Shown here in pieces: positions 47,825 through 55,223 of a DNA stretch of 64,000 bases. The notes under the pieces are model-generated. The model had not been told where the DNA came from and did not search any database. It saw only the letters and a list, made by a program, of their open reading frames with translations. This stretch comes from Treponema sp. Lineage in GTDB: Bacteria > Spirochaetota > Spirochaetia > Treponematales > Treponemataceae. The first letter of the stretch is position 1. Each line of letters opens with the position of its first letter. Position numbers and translations under genes: made by a program. The DNA lies in NCBI GenBank assembly GCA_002749205.1, contig PDOP01000037.1, positions 1-64,000 of the forward strand, written 5' to 3'.

Positions 47825-48083
47825 TGTGGATAACTTGTGTGTATTTTTATAAAAAATAAGCATTTTGATCTTTTTCTGCATTAACGATACAAAGGACTGA
47901 AAACGGCTCAAATTCCCCAAAAATCTTATGAAAAACAGTGTTTTATGGCTAAAAAAATCAAAATTTGTTTCACGTGAAACAAAATCGACAAAAACCAAAA
48001 ACTCAGGCGTTTTATACAAAGCAATTGTTGTGGATAACTTGTTTGTAAATTCAGAAAGTCTTTAAAATGTTTCACGTGAAACA
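47825..48083. promoter_or_regulatory. Two parS sites and two DnaA boxes (origin/segregation block)
   Basis: TGTTTCACGTGAAACA occurs at 47966-47981 and 48068-48083; both match the ParB-binding parS consensus exactly. The second lies in a 30-base perfect palindrome (48061-48090). Perfect DnaA boxes TGTGGATAA occur at 47825-47833 and 48029-48037, each followed by CTTGTNTGTA. An open frame across this region has no start signal and is an overlap artefact. The block lies between fliK and gyrA, about 10 kb from dnaA. Confidence 0.85.
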
Positions 48084-48137
48084 TTTTAAAGCGATATGCG
48101 AAAGATTGGAGAAAAGCATTTGAAGACTTAAAATGTT

Positions 48138-50588
48138 TTACTTATCATTATCTCTGGCGACAACATCAACTCCGGTCAACATATCGGGGAGTTCAATATC
48201 AAGAATTTTCACGCCTTGTGCAGAGCGACCCATAACACTGACAGTATTAACCTTCAGACGAATTGTTTTACCTTGTCCGGTTATACAAACAATTTCGTCA
48301 TCATCAAAAACTGTCAGTAAACCGACAACTTCGCCGGTTTTAGTAGATGCGTTATAAATACGCTGTCCGCCTGTACCTCGTCCGTGAGGAGAAAACTCAG
48401 TAAACGAAACTCTTTTGCCGTAACCGTTTTCCGTAAAAACAAGAATGTTTTGATTTTCATCAACCCGCAAAGCACCGGTAAGCTCATCGCGTTGCGAAAG
48501 TTTAATAGCACGAACACCACGAGAAGTTCTGCCTTGAGGTCTAATTTCAGATTCATTTACCCTAAGAGCCTGCCCATGTCGGGTAATAAACATTACTTCA
48601 TCACTACCGGTTGTTAAAATAGCACTTACCAACTTATCGCCTTCATCAAGCTTAATTGCAATAATTCCTCTCGTTTTTGCATTTGAAAAATTATCGGTTG
48701 TAAGTTTTTTTACGGTACCTCTTTCTGTTGCCATTAAAATATAGGTTTTATCTGAAAATTCTTTTAATGAAACAACTGTCGTAATTTCTTCATCAGAGGA
48801 AACAGCAAGAAGAGATTTAATATGCGAACCACGACTGTTTCTTGATGCTTCAGGAATTTCGTGTACTTTAAGCCAATATGCCTTTCCGGCATTTGTAACA
48901 AACATTATATAATCGTGTGTAGATGCTGTAAAAATCTGATCTATAAAATCTTCAGTGGCAAGTTTTGCAGAATTAGAACCTTTTCCGCCTCTTCCTTGTC
49001 GTTTATAAGCTGTAGCGGCCACACGTTTTACATAACCCAAATTTGAAATTAAAACAACCATTTCTTCGTTTTGAATTAAATCTTCGATATTAAGCTCTTT
49101 AATTTCATCAGGCACAATATCAGTACGGCGCTCATCACCAAATTTTTCTGCAATCTCTCGAGTTTCATCTTTTATTAAAGAAAGAATTTTTTCAGGATTG
49201 GCAAGTAAATCTTTCAAATATGCTATCAGGATTTCCAACTCTTCCAATTCTTCCTGTATTTTTTTGATTTCCAAACTCGTAAGTCGCCCCAGCTTCATAT
49301 CAACAATAGCTTGTGATTGAACTTCCGAAAGATTAAATCTTTCCATCAAGGCATTTTTTGCTGTTGGAATATCTTTGGACTTTTTGATAATTTCAATAAC
49401 TTCATCAATATTATTTAATGCAATAATCAATCCGCGTAAAATATGAGCCCGCTCTTCTGCTTTTTTCAAATCAAAGCGGGTACGCCTTGTAACAACATCA
49501 ACCCGATGTTCAACAAAATATTTTATCAGCTCTTTTAAAGTTAAAGTCTGAGGGCGACCTTTAACCAAAGCTAAATTTATAACACCAAAACTGGACTGAA
49601 GAGCTGTTTTTGCAAAAAGCTGATTTAAAACAACTTTAGGAATCGTTCCTCGTTTTAAATCTATAACAATTCTTAAACCGGTTCTATCTGAACTTTCATC
49701 ATTAACATTTGAAATTCCGTCAATGATTTTATCTCTTGCAAGGTCGCCTATTTTGGTAACTAATGTTGTTGTATTAACCTGATACGGAACCTCAGTAAAA
49801 ACGATTGATTCTTTGCCTTTTTTATCTATCTCTATCGTAAATTTACCCTGAACAACAATCCTACCTCGTCCTGTTTTATATGCCTGTTTTATTCCACTCG
49901 TACCAAAAATTTTACCTCCGGTTGGAAAATCAGGACCTTTTACAAACTTCATCAATTCATCAATTGAAATATCGGGATTATCTATATAAGCTATTATTGC
50001 ATCAGCAATTTCATTCAAATTATGCGGAGGCATATTTGTTGCCATTCCAACGGCAATACCGCTTCCTCCATTCACAAGCAAAAAAGGAAACTTACCCGGC
50101 AAAACAGACGGCTCAATGGTTGAATCGTCAAAATTAGGCATAAAATCAACGGTTTCCTTTTTTATATCTTCAACCATCGATTCGGCAACTTTAGCCATTT
50201 TCGCTTCCGTATACCTGTAAGCAGCAGCAGGATCACCTGCTATAGTACCGAAATTACCTTGAGGATAAATAACCGGATAACGCTGCGAAAAGTCCTGCCC
50301 TAACCTTACCAAAGCATCATAAACAGAACCGTCCCCATGCGGGTGATAACTACCCAACACATCACCGACAATTTTTGCACATTTTCTTGTAGGACCTGAA
50401 GAGCGTAAGCCTTTTTCTTCCATTGAATACAAAATGCGTCTATGAACGGGCTTTAATCCGTCTCGCACATCAGGTAATGCTCGGCTAACAATAACCGACA
50501 TGGAATAATCAATATATGCTTGTTTTACTTCTTCTTCAATGGGAATCGGAATAACAACTCCGCCCTCAGGTGTCTTAATTTCATTCAT
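48138..50588 (-). CDS. gyrA: DNA gyrase subunit A
   Basis: An 816-residue subunit of gyrase. Catalytic tyrosine is in AAYRYTEAKM, and the QRDR reads YHPHGDGSVYDALVR. The C-terminal beta-pinwheel is complete with a GyrA box (QGRGGKGSNS). Acting with GyrB, it introduces negative supercoils. At the site equivalent to E. coli Ser83 the residue is Gly (HPHGDG). The gene is a single unit preceded by a strong hairpin and a repeat element and followed by the parS block. Confidence 0.95.
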   Translation of the reverse strand: MNEIKTPEGGVVIPIPIEEEVKQAYIDYSMSVIVSRALPDVRDGLKPVHRRILYSMEEKGLRSSGPTRKCAKIVGDVLGSYHPHGDGSVYDALVRLGQDFSQRYPVIYPQGNFGTIAGDPAAAYRYTEAKMAKVAESMVEDIKKETVDFMPNFDDSTIEPSVLPGKFPFLLVNGGSGIAVGMATNMPPHNLNEIADAIIAYIDNPDISIDELMKFVKGPDFPTGGKIFGTSGIKQAYKTGRGRIVVQGKFTIEIDKKGKESIVFTEVPYQVNTTTLVTKIGDLARDKIIDGISNVNDESSDRTGLRIVIDLKRGTIPKVVLNQLFAKTALQSSFGVINLALVKGRPQTLTLKELIKYFVEHRVDVVTRRTRFDLKKAEERAHILRGLIIALNNIDEVIEIIKKSKDIPTAKNALMERFNLSEVQSQAIVDMKLGRLTSLEIKKIQEELEELEILIAYLKDLLANPEKILSLIKDETREIAEKFGDERRTDIVPDEIKELNIEDLIQNEEMVVLISNLGYVKRVAATAYKRQGRGGKGSNSAKLATEDFIDQIFTASTHDYIMFVTNAGKAYWLKVHEIPEASRNSRGSHIKSLLAVSSDEEITTVVSLKEFSDKTYILMATERGTVKKLTTDNFSNAKTRGIIAIKLDEGDKLVSAILTTGSDEVMFITRHGQALRVNESEIRPQGRTSRGVRAIKLSQRDELTGALRVDENQNILVFTENGYGKRVSFTEFSPHGRGTGGQRIYNASTKTGEVVGLLTVFDDDEIVCITGQGKTIRLKVNTVSVMGRSAQGVKILDIELPDMLTGVDVVARDNDK

Positions 50589-50673
50589 AATCGAACTACA
50601 ATAATAGCATAAAAAAGGACTTTAATCAAGATAAAAACAAGACTCATAAAAGATAAATTTATCGCTGTAAAAC

Positions 50674-50707
50674 CTCAGGTGTAAAAAATTTTACACCTGA
50701 GTTTTTA
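50674..50707 (+). terminator. Strong hairpin upstream of gyrA (plus-strand terminator)
   Basis: CTCAGGTGTAAAA (50674-50686) pairs with TTTTACACCTGAG (50689-50701) over 13 bp with a 2-base loop, then TTTTT on the plus strand. It would end plus-strand transcripts reading out of the gyrA region; on the minus strand the T-run is weak. Confidence 0.6.
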
Positions 50708-50714
50708 CGCTCTC

Positions 50715-50830
50715 AACAGGCGCCGGACTTAAATCTTTATGCCTTTACTGTTTACAGGTAGTCGGTTTTCCTGCCGTCAACCCGACTTTTAAGATAAAAC
50801 AATCGGCAAAAAGGATACCGTCCGGCTTTA
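50715..50830 (-). repeat. Dispersed structured element, family 1, copy 8 (inverted)
   Basis: Read on the minus strand. Outer stem GCCGGAC/GTCCGGC is at 50722-50728 and 50820-50826. The inner stem CTTTTTGCC/GGCATAAAG (50735-50743 and 50805-50813) has one mismatch. GGTATCC is present. The GGGTTGG end has diverged to GCCTGTTG. It lies between the orphan RNA gene and gyrA. Confidence 0.7.
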
Positions 50831-50891
50831 CAAACCGAATATAAGAATAGCACTTTCTTTTTAATTTAAACTATTATTAAATAATTTTATA

Positions 50892-51084
50892 AAAAAAAGC
50901 TGATCTTACAAATATAAGACCAGCTTTCCCACAGCATTAAAGCTCCTTCTGTTACAAGAACAGCTCACCCTTTCAAAACTGACCTTTAATTTCTAGATTC
51001 CTGTAAAAAAAACCCGTCTGCCAAAGGTAAGTTAAGTATGCGCATACATTACACCCACTTTGGCTGTGGGTTATAATGTGGTGT
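50892..51084 (-). ncRNA. Putative orphan small RNA with own promoter and terminator
   Basis: The promoter on the minus strand is TTGATT (51114-51119), 17 bases, TATATT (51091-51096), giving a start near 51084. The 5' part CCCACAGC (51063-51070) pairs with 3' GCTGTGGG (50928-50935), closing a domain of about 140 nt. Inside, GCCAAAG pairs with CTTTGGC around a hairpin tipped by CATAC. The gene ends in a long terminator stem (AAGCTGGTCTTA/TAAGATCAGCTT) plus eight T at 50892-50925. No open frame fits. It is not SRP, tmRNA or RNase P by their conserved motifs; 6S RNA is possible but not shown. Confidence 0.65.
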
Positions 51085-51090
51085 ATGAGA

Positions 51091-51119
51091 AATATACTTT
51101 TTTAAAGAATAAAAATCAA
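51091..51119 (-). promoter_or_regulatory. Promoter of the orphan small RNA
   Basis: TTGATT, 17-base spacer, TATATT, reading left. It is close to the sigma-70 consensus and placed 7 bases before the predicted RNA start. Confidence 0.65.
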
Positions 51120-51215
51120 GTACATCAGTAATTTTAATTTTAAAAAAATTTTATGTTTTAAAATTTAAAAATTGAGTAACATTGCAGGTTATAAATATAA
51201 TATTGCTCTAATTAC

Positions 51216-51324
51216 TGCTAACGAACGAACGTACCGGGTGTAAAAACAGTGCGACCTTTGCGTTAGCAAAGTTGTCAATTTGCCCAAAGAGCAAAAAACT
51301 ACATGTTTTTACACCATGTTATCT
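51216..51324 (-). repeat. attC-like recombination site after the restriction gene
   Basis: Read on the minus strand, AGATAAC (51318-51324) is followed by GGTGTAAAAACA (51304-51315), an inner region with two small hairpins, then TGTTTTTACACC (51237-51248) and GTTAGCA (51216-51222). The 12-bp inverted repeat is perfect, and AAC/GTT triplets sit at the ends as in attC core sites. The site directly follows the stop of the restriction gene at 51335. Length is 109 bases. The spacing between inner and outer boxes is asymmetric (14 and 2), which is atypical. Confidence 0.55.
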
Positions 51325-51334
51325 GTAGGACAAT

Positions 51335-52057
51335 TTATTTACTTCGTTTCACGGCATCTTTAACTGCCTGTTCAATGTTATCATTTTCAAGCTTGTATTT
51401 ATCAAACAAATATATATTACTTTCATTTATATGCAACTGTCCTTCATTTCCATTATTCCCGCGATGCTGTCCTTGCGAATATAACGGATTAGTTGCAACT
51501 TCCTCATAATTCATTATCCATAAAACAATTTCATCCCTAAATACGGCAAGCAATATAAACACATCACAACATTGTGGTTTTAATTACTGAAAGTTCATCA
51601 AAAATCTTTTTTTTGTATTAATAGATAAAGCTTTCATATATAAGGGATTATCACTATCGCTATCAACAGTTCGTGACGCCTTTACTTCTATTTTTATTCC
51701 ATCAAGCCATAGGTCATATTGTCCTGAATATTGAGCATCCAATTTTTTTGATGGATTTTTTAATTTTCCGGATTTCCCTTGCACATAAGTTTGAGCAAAT
51801 TTTTCACCAAAACCTCTGAGGGCTGAAATTTCAAAAATCCATAAATGAGGATTTCTGCTGATATATTCAGTTCTAATATCAATATATTTCTCAAATGTTA
51901 ATCCACCAGTATGAATTAAATTACATATTAAATGCTCATATTCATTAAAAGGAAAAACTGCGGTATCTTCTTTTAAAATTTATAGGACATCTTCTAATTC
52001 AGAATCAATTCCTTTAAATGCAGAAATAATTTCATTCTTTAATTCTGTAAGTTCCAT
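51335..52057 (-). pseudogene. Restriction endonuclease gene broken by two in-frame TAA codons
   Basis: From ATG 52057 one frame runs 241 codons to a stop at 51335, interrupted by TAA at 51980-51982 (codon 26) and 51584-51586 (codon 158). The readable protein includes QYSGQYDLWLDGIKIEVKAS with a D-(x)n-E-x-K nuclease-like core, and YSQGQHRGNNGNEGQLH near the end. Gene order (directly after, and overlapping, a DNA adenine methyltransferase) supports a type II endonuclease. No base is inserted or lost; both stops could arise from CAA to TAA changes. The protein is probably not made full length. Confidence 0.7.
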
Positions 52058-53657
52058 TATTATACTCCAAATTTAAAAATTCTAAATAAGAATTTTCATC
52101 AAATTTTTTATTGTTTTTAAAATATTCACTATGAATTGGCAGGCATTCCAAATCACTACGCAAAATTTTATGGGTGTTAAAAATATTTTTAAATATCCAA
52201 ATCATAAATTTGCTATTAAATAAATCTTTAATTTGAGAATAGCTAAGAGGAAACGCTTTATTCAAAATAAACATATTTGCACTGTTTAAAATAATTCGTT
52301 TATCAGTATCGTAAAAAAAACATATCCTTGAAGATATAAACTTATAAATTATTTTCTCGGGAGCTTCGTATAAAGATCTTGGTGCAACCTGTTGATACAA
52401 TGAAAAATCATTTGGCATAAAATTACTCGCCTTTTGTATTCCTGTATTAGTGATGTCAGAGCCTTTATAAACAGGAATATAATTATCTTTTTTTTCATTG
52501 TGCAAATATTTTTTATTATTTCCTGTTACAATTCCAAGAGCCCATACAGCATTATTTTTTAATGAAATATGAGGCAGTGAAAAAATATATTCAATTACGG
52601 AAATATCATTTTCATTACAATAAAAATTTAAAATAGATTTTGGCATATTAATAAAAGATTTAGATTTTCTATAAGATTTTTTTTCTTTTGATGTAATACA
52701 TAAAACATCTGCATTTTTGTTTTTTTCATTCGATAAAAGAATAGCTTGAGCCTTTGTTATTAAACCTTGAAACGATTTCCCATAATCAATAAGTTTTTCA
52801 ATTTTTAACTCAAGAGCTTTTTTTCTTGCATCTTCAAATGATGCTATATTAAAAAACGCTTCTGGCAATAAAAAACCTAATTTTCCATTTTTATTCAGGC
52901 AGCTTAAAGATGCAAAGAAAAATAAAGAACTCGTATCTGAACTTTTACCTGCTCCATAATTAAGCGCATTTTTTTCTTTATCTTTTTTCTGTATTTTTTT
53001 ACCCCATGGAGGATTCGTATAGATATAGTCAAATTTAATTTTATTTGTAATGGCATAATCTAAAAAATTTAAACAAAAAATATTTTTAGGCTCATATCCT
53101 GTTTTTTCTTTAATCCGTTTTTTCGTTATTTCTATTGCAATATTGTCAATATCAAAACCATAAATATTTTGAGGCTTAAATCCTATTTCCAAGGCTCTCA
53201 TTATAAAATTTCCCGAACCGCAACATGGATCACAAAATATTTTATTTTTAATATCTTCAATATTATTAAGTGGAAGCATGTCCTCAACAATTTTTTGAGG
53301 TGTATAATAAATTCCTTCTTTATTCTTATATGAATCAGAAAGATTAGCTTCATATTTTTCCGCTACACATTCCGCTTTTTTCTTAGATAATTCATCGAAA
53401 ATATTCTTTTGCAATTCATTGTGATTATGAAAATCCTTACGGGATTTATTAGCTCGTGAATATAATTTTTCATTGCCGGCAATATTTTTTAAGAATAAAT
53501 TAAAAGAGTTTTCGTCAATAAAACCTGAATTCATTTTCTTTAAATAACCCGTTTTTATCCAGTTCCGTATTGTAGCAGTTGACACTTGTGCCGTAAAAGC
53601 CGCTTCATCTATTGTTAGATTTGGTATTTCTAAATTTTTAAATAAGCTTTGTTGCAT
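52032..53657 (-). CDS. Type II N6-adenine DNA methyltransferase
   Basis: About 541 residues. The N-terminus is a helix-turn-helix (LTIDEAAFTAQVSTATIRNWIKTGYL). The methyltransferase core has motif I DPCCGSGNF and motif IV NPPWGKK, followed by a target-recognition part. It methylates adenine in an unknown recognition sequence. The start is ATG 53657, with AGGA 8 bases upstream; an upstream ATG lies in the -10 box. Its 3' end overlaps the endonuclease start by 26 bases. Unlike the nuclease it is intact, so the host could still be methylated. Notably AT-rich. Confidence 0.85.
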   Translation of the reverse strand: MQQSLFKNLEIPNLTIDEAAFTAQVSTATIRNWIKTGYLKKMNSGFIDENSFNLFLKNIAGNEKLYSRANKSRKDFHNHNELQKNIFDELSKKKAECVAEKYEANLSDSYKNKEGIYYTPQKIVEDMLPLNNIEDIKNKIFCDPCCGSGNFIMRALEIGFKPQNIYGFDIDNIAIEITKKRIKEKTGYEPKNIFCLNFLDYAITNKIKFDYIYTNPPWGKKIQKKDKEKNALNYGAGKSSDTSSLFFFASLSCLNKNGKLGFLLPEAFFNIASFEDARKKALELKIEKLIDYGKSFQGLITKAQAILLSNEKNKNADVLCITSKEKKSYRKSKSFINMPKSILNFYCNENDISVIEYIFSLPHISLKNNAVWALGIVTGNNKKYLHNEKKDNYIPVYKGSDITNTGIQKASNFMPNDFSLYQQVAPRSLYEAPEKIIYKFISSRICFFYDTDKRIILNSANMFILNKAFPLSYSQIKDLFNSKFMIWIFKNIFNTHKILRSDLECLPIHSEYFKNNKKFDENSYLEFLNLEYNNGTYRIKE

Positions 53658-53675
53658 AAATTTATTTCCTATTTT

Positions 53676-53704
53676 ATTATACCACATTTAATGATTTTAG
53701 TAAA
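53676..53704 (-). promoter_or_regulatory. Promoter of the restriction-modification module
   Basis: On the minus strand TTTACT, 17 bases, TATAAT (53676-53681), about 20 bases before the methyltransferase start. It lies inside the cassette, so the genes do not depend on an outside promoter. Confidence 0.55.
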
Positions 53705-53772
53705 TTGAGCCTTTTTTGATAAAAATGCATTTATAAGCGTTTCTACACATAGAAAAGGTTAAAACGTCTATT

Positions 53773-53791
53773 TATTGTCTTACAGATAACA
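53773..53791. repeat. Cassette boundary repeat, complement of the 51.3 kb boundary
   Basis: On the minus strand ATGTTATCTGTAAGACAAT; on the plus strand at 51316-51334 the sequence is ATGTTATCTGTAGGACAAT (18 of 19 identical). The two face inwards around the restriction-modification genes. If the genes were excised as a circle at G/TT, the two would join to restore a folded attC core, as in integron cassettes. Confidence 0.55.
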
Positions 53792-54036
53792 TCAGTATAA
53801 GTGTAACCGACTATTACTTAAGTTTTATTACTTTCTTTAGCGATTTCAACTGTAGTTTTTCTTTTAGTTTTATGTATCGTGATATTTTTACTTTGGGGGG
53901 TAGCGTAAAAACAATTGCCTTTTTAAAATTTTAAGAAATCGAGGCTGAAGGTTATAAAGACTCGATATAATTTAAAACAGAAAAAAGGCAATTTTTTGGA
54001 GCGAGGGGGAGTCACCCCCTTCATTTAAAAATTTAA
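53792..54036. other. Intergenic region with 12-bp stem and C-rich terminator-like hairpin
   Basis: No gene. AATTGCCTTTTT (53913-53924) pairs with AAAAAGGCAATT (53982-53993), with an inner ATCGAG/CTCGAT stem (53938-53943 and 53961-53966). It is followed by GGGGG-AGTCA-CCCCC (54005-54019), which can end minus-strand transcription of the next gene. It resembles the family 1 layout only in having nested stems and lacks TATCC and GGGTTGG. Confidence 0.5.
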
Positions 54037-54624
54037 TTATACAATTCCTGCTTTTTCAAAATGTTTTTTAAGCATTAATTTACCTATAAATGCTCCTATA
54101 ATACCGCCTAAAAATCCACCAATTATTACCAAGCCTACAACCGGCCATGAAATAATAGCGTCAAATTTTGCAAAAAAGTCAGGCCCTATTTCACCCATTC
54201 TATTACATATTTCTTTGTAATAATCTCGAACAATTAATATTTGCATAGTTGCAACAGACATCGAAGCTGGAATTAAAGCATAAGAAATAGCACTGTATTT
54301 AAAAGATTTAAATCCACTTTTTTGATTTATGAATTCAGCAATTCCGATAAAAACAAGAGCAATTAATAATAAAATAGGATGATAACCCATAGCTACATTT
54401 AAAAGATGCGGAAGTATACCAAATATAAATAAAGCCCATCGTTTTGGTACTTTTGCCATAAAAAGCATACTTGTAGGTCCTGCAGCTATTCCCAAAGCGG
54501 CAGGAAAACATAAAAATAATATAGGTATAATACACATCAAACCTACTATCCACATAAGAGCATAATATATTAGAAAAAATACTCCTATTAATACTAAGTC
54601 TTTAACTTTTAACTTTGTTGACAT
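54037..54624 (-). CDS. Trep_Strep family membrane protein (MptD-like putative ECF transporter S component)
   Basis: A 195-residue protein of five or six hydrophobic helices, with LVLIGVFFLIYYALMWIVGL at the start and GAFIGKLMLKKHFEKAGIV at the end, the pattern of the Trep_Strep family named for Treponema and Streptococcus. Such proteins resemble substrate-binding S components of energy-coupling factor transporters; the substrate is unknown. ATG 54624 has GGAGG 5 bases upstream, so a 16-residue extension is unlikely. No ECF ATPase genes are adjacent. It has a consensus promoter with an operator-like repeat. Confidence 0.8.
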   Translation of the reverse strand: MSTKLKVKDLVLIGVFFLIYYALMWIVGLMCIIPILFLCFPAALGIAAGPTSMLFMAKVPKRWALFIFGILPHLLNVAMGYHPILLLIALVFIGIAEFINQKSGFKSFKYSAISYALIPASMSVATMQILIVRDYYKEICNRMGEIGPDFFAKFDAIISWPVVGLVIIGGFLGGIIGAFIGKLMLKKHFEKAGIV

Positions 54625-54649
54625 AAATTCCTCCAAAATATAAGCTGTA

Positions 54650-54695
54650 ATTTTGTTGGTATAATATAACATTTTTATAGTTTTGTCAACAAAAT
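54650..54695 (-). promoter_or_regulatory. Consensus promoter bracketed by a 9-bp inverted repeat
   Basis: On the minus strand TTGACA (54684-54689), 17 bases, TATTAT (54661-54666). The inverted repeat ATTTTGTTG/CAACAAAAT (54650-54658 and 54687-54695) flanks it, with one arm on the -35 box. A TetR-like dimer could act here; no TetR gene is in the window. Confidence 0.6.
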
Positions 54696-54708
54696 GTAAC
54701 CGTTTTTT

Positions 54709-54740
54709 AACATATTATTTTATAAAATAATATGTTATTT
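54709..54740 (-). terminator. Perfect palindrome terminating the dnaN-recF-dciA transcript
   Basis: AACATATTATTTTA facing TAAAATAATATGTT with no extra loop, about 25 bases after the dciA stop, followed by T-rich sequence on the minus strand. Probably an intrinsic terminator. Confidence 0.6.
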
Positions 54741-54764
54741 ATTTAAAATAAAGTTTACTTTTGA

Positions 54765-55223
54765 TTAGTTGTTTTTTTTTGTTATTTTCATTTTTTTAAA
54801 CAATTCTTTTATTTCTTTTGGAAGATTTTCTTTTATTTGAATATCAAATTTTTCTTGACTTTCGTTTATTGTTTTTTTGGGCAGTAATTTTTTTTGTTTT
54901 TGAACATTGTAATTTGTTTCAAGTTTAGTTTTAATTTTTTCAATTCCAAGTTCAGGATAATATTTTGAAATATTTTTTAAAATTTGTTTTTCTTGAAGTT
55001 TTATTTGTTGTGCAACGCCTTGATGACTAACCATTATTATCATTGTTTTATCTTTTATATCATCTAATTTACATTTTAGAAAAATTTTATGACCTACTAT
55101 TTTTTCCCAAACAGAATAAAGAGTAGGCTTTTTTTCAACAGTTGAAATCTTTATTTGGTTCGACATTTTATTAAGAATTTCTTGTATTGATTTATATTCA
55201 AGTTTTATGTTTTCATTATTCAT
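54765..55223 (-). CDS. dciA: DUF721 / DciA-type helicase operator protein
   Basis: A 152-residue protein with the DciA/DUF721 core: LYSVWEKIVGHKIFLKCKLDDIKDKTMIIMVSHQGVAQQIKLQEKQILKNI. DciA loads the replicative helicase DnaB in bacteria that lack DnaC or DnaI. The C-terminal half is basic and lysine-rich. Its start overlaps the recF stop by 8 bases, making it the last gene of the replication cluster dnaN-recF-dciA. Confidence 0.82.
   Translation of the reverse strand: MNNENIKLEYKSIQEILNKMSNQIKISTVEKKPTLYSVWEKIVGHKIFLKCKLDDIKDKTMIIMVSHQGVAQQIKLQEKQILKNISKYYPELGIEKIKTKLETNYNVQKQKKLLPKKTINESQEKFDIQIKENLPKEIKELFKKMKITKKNN

Noticed and set aside
47765..48019. An 84-codon open frame on the minus strand over the parS region
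   Set aside because: It runs over parS and a DnaA box, has no start signal and no family likeness.
50892..51084. Orphan RNA as SRP (4.5S) RNA
   Set aside because: The GNAR-type conserved loop with GGAAGGAAGCAGC is absent.
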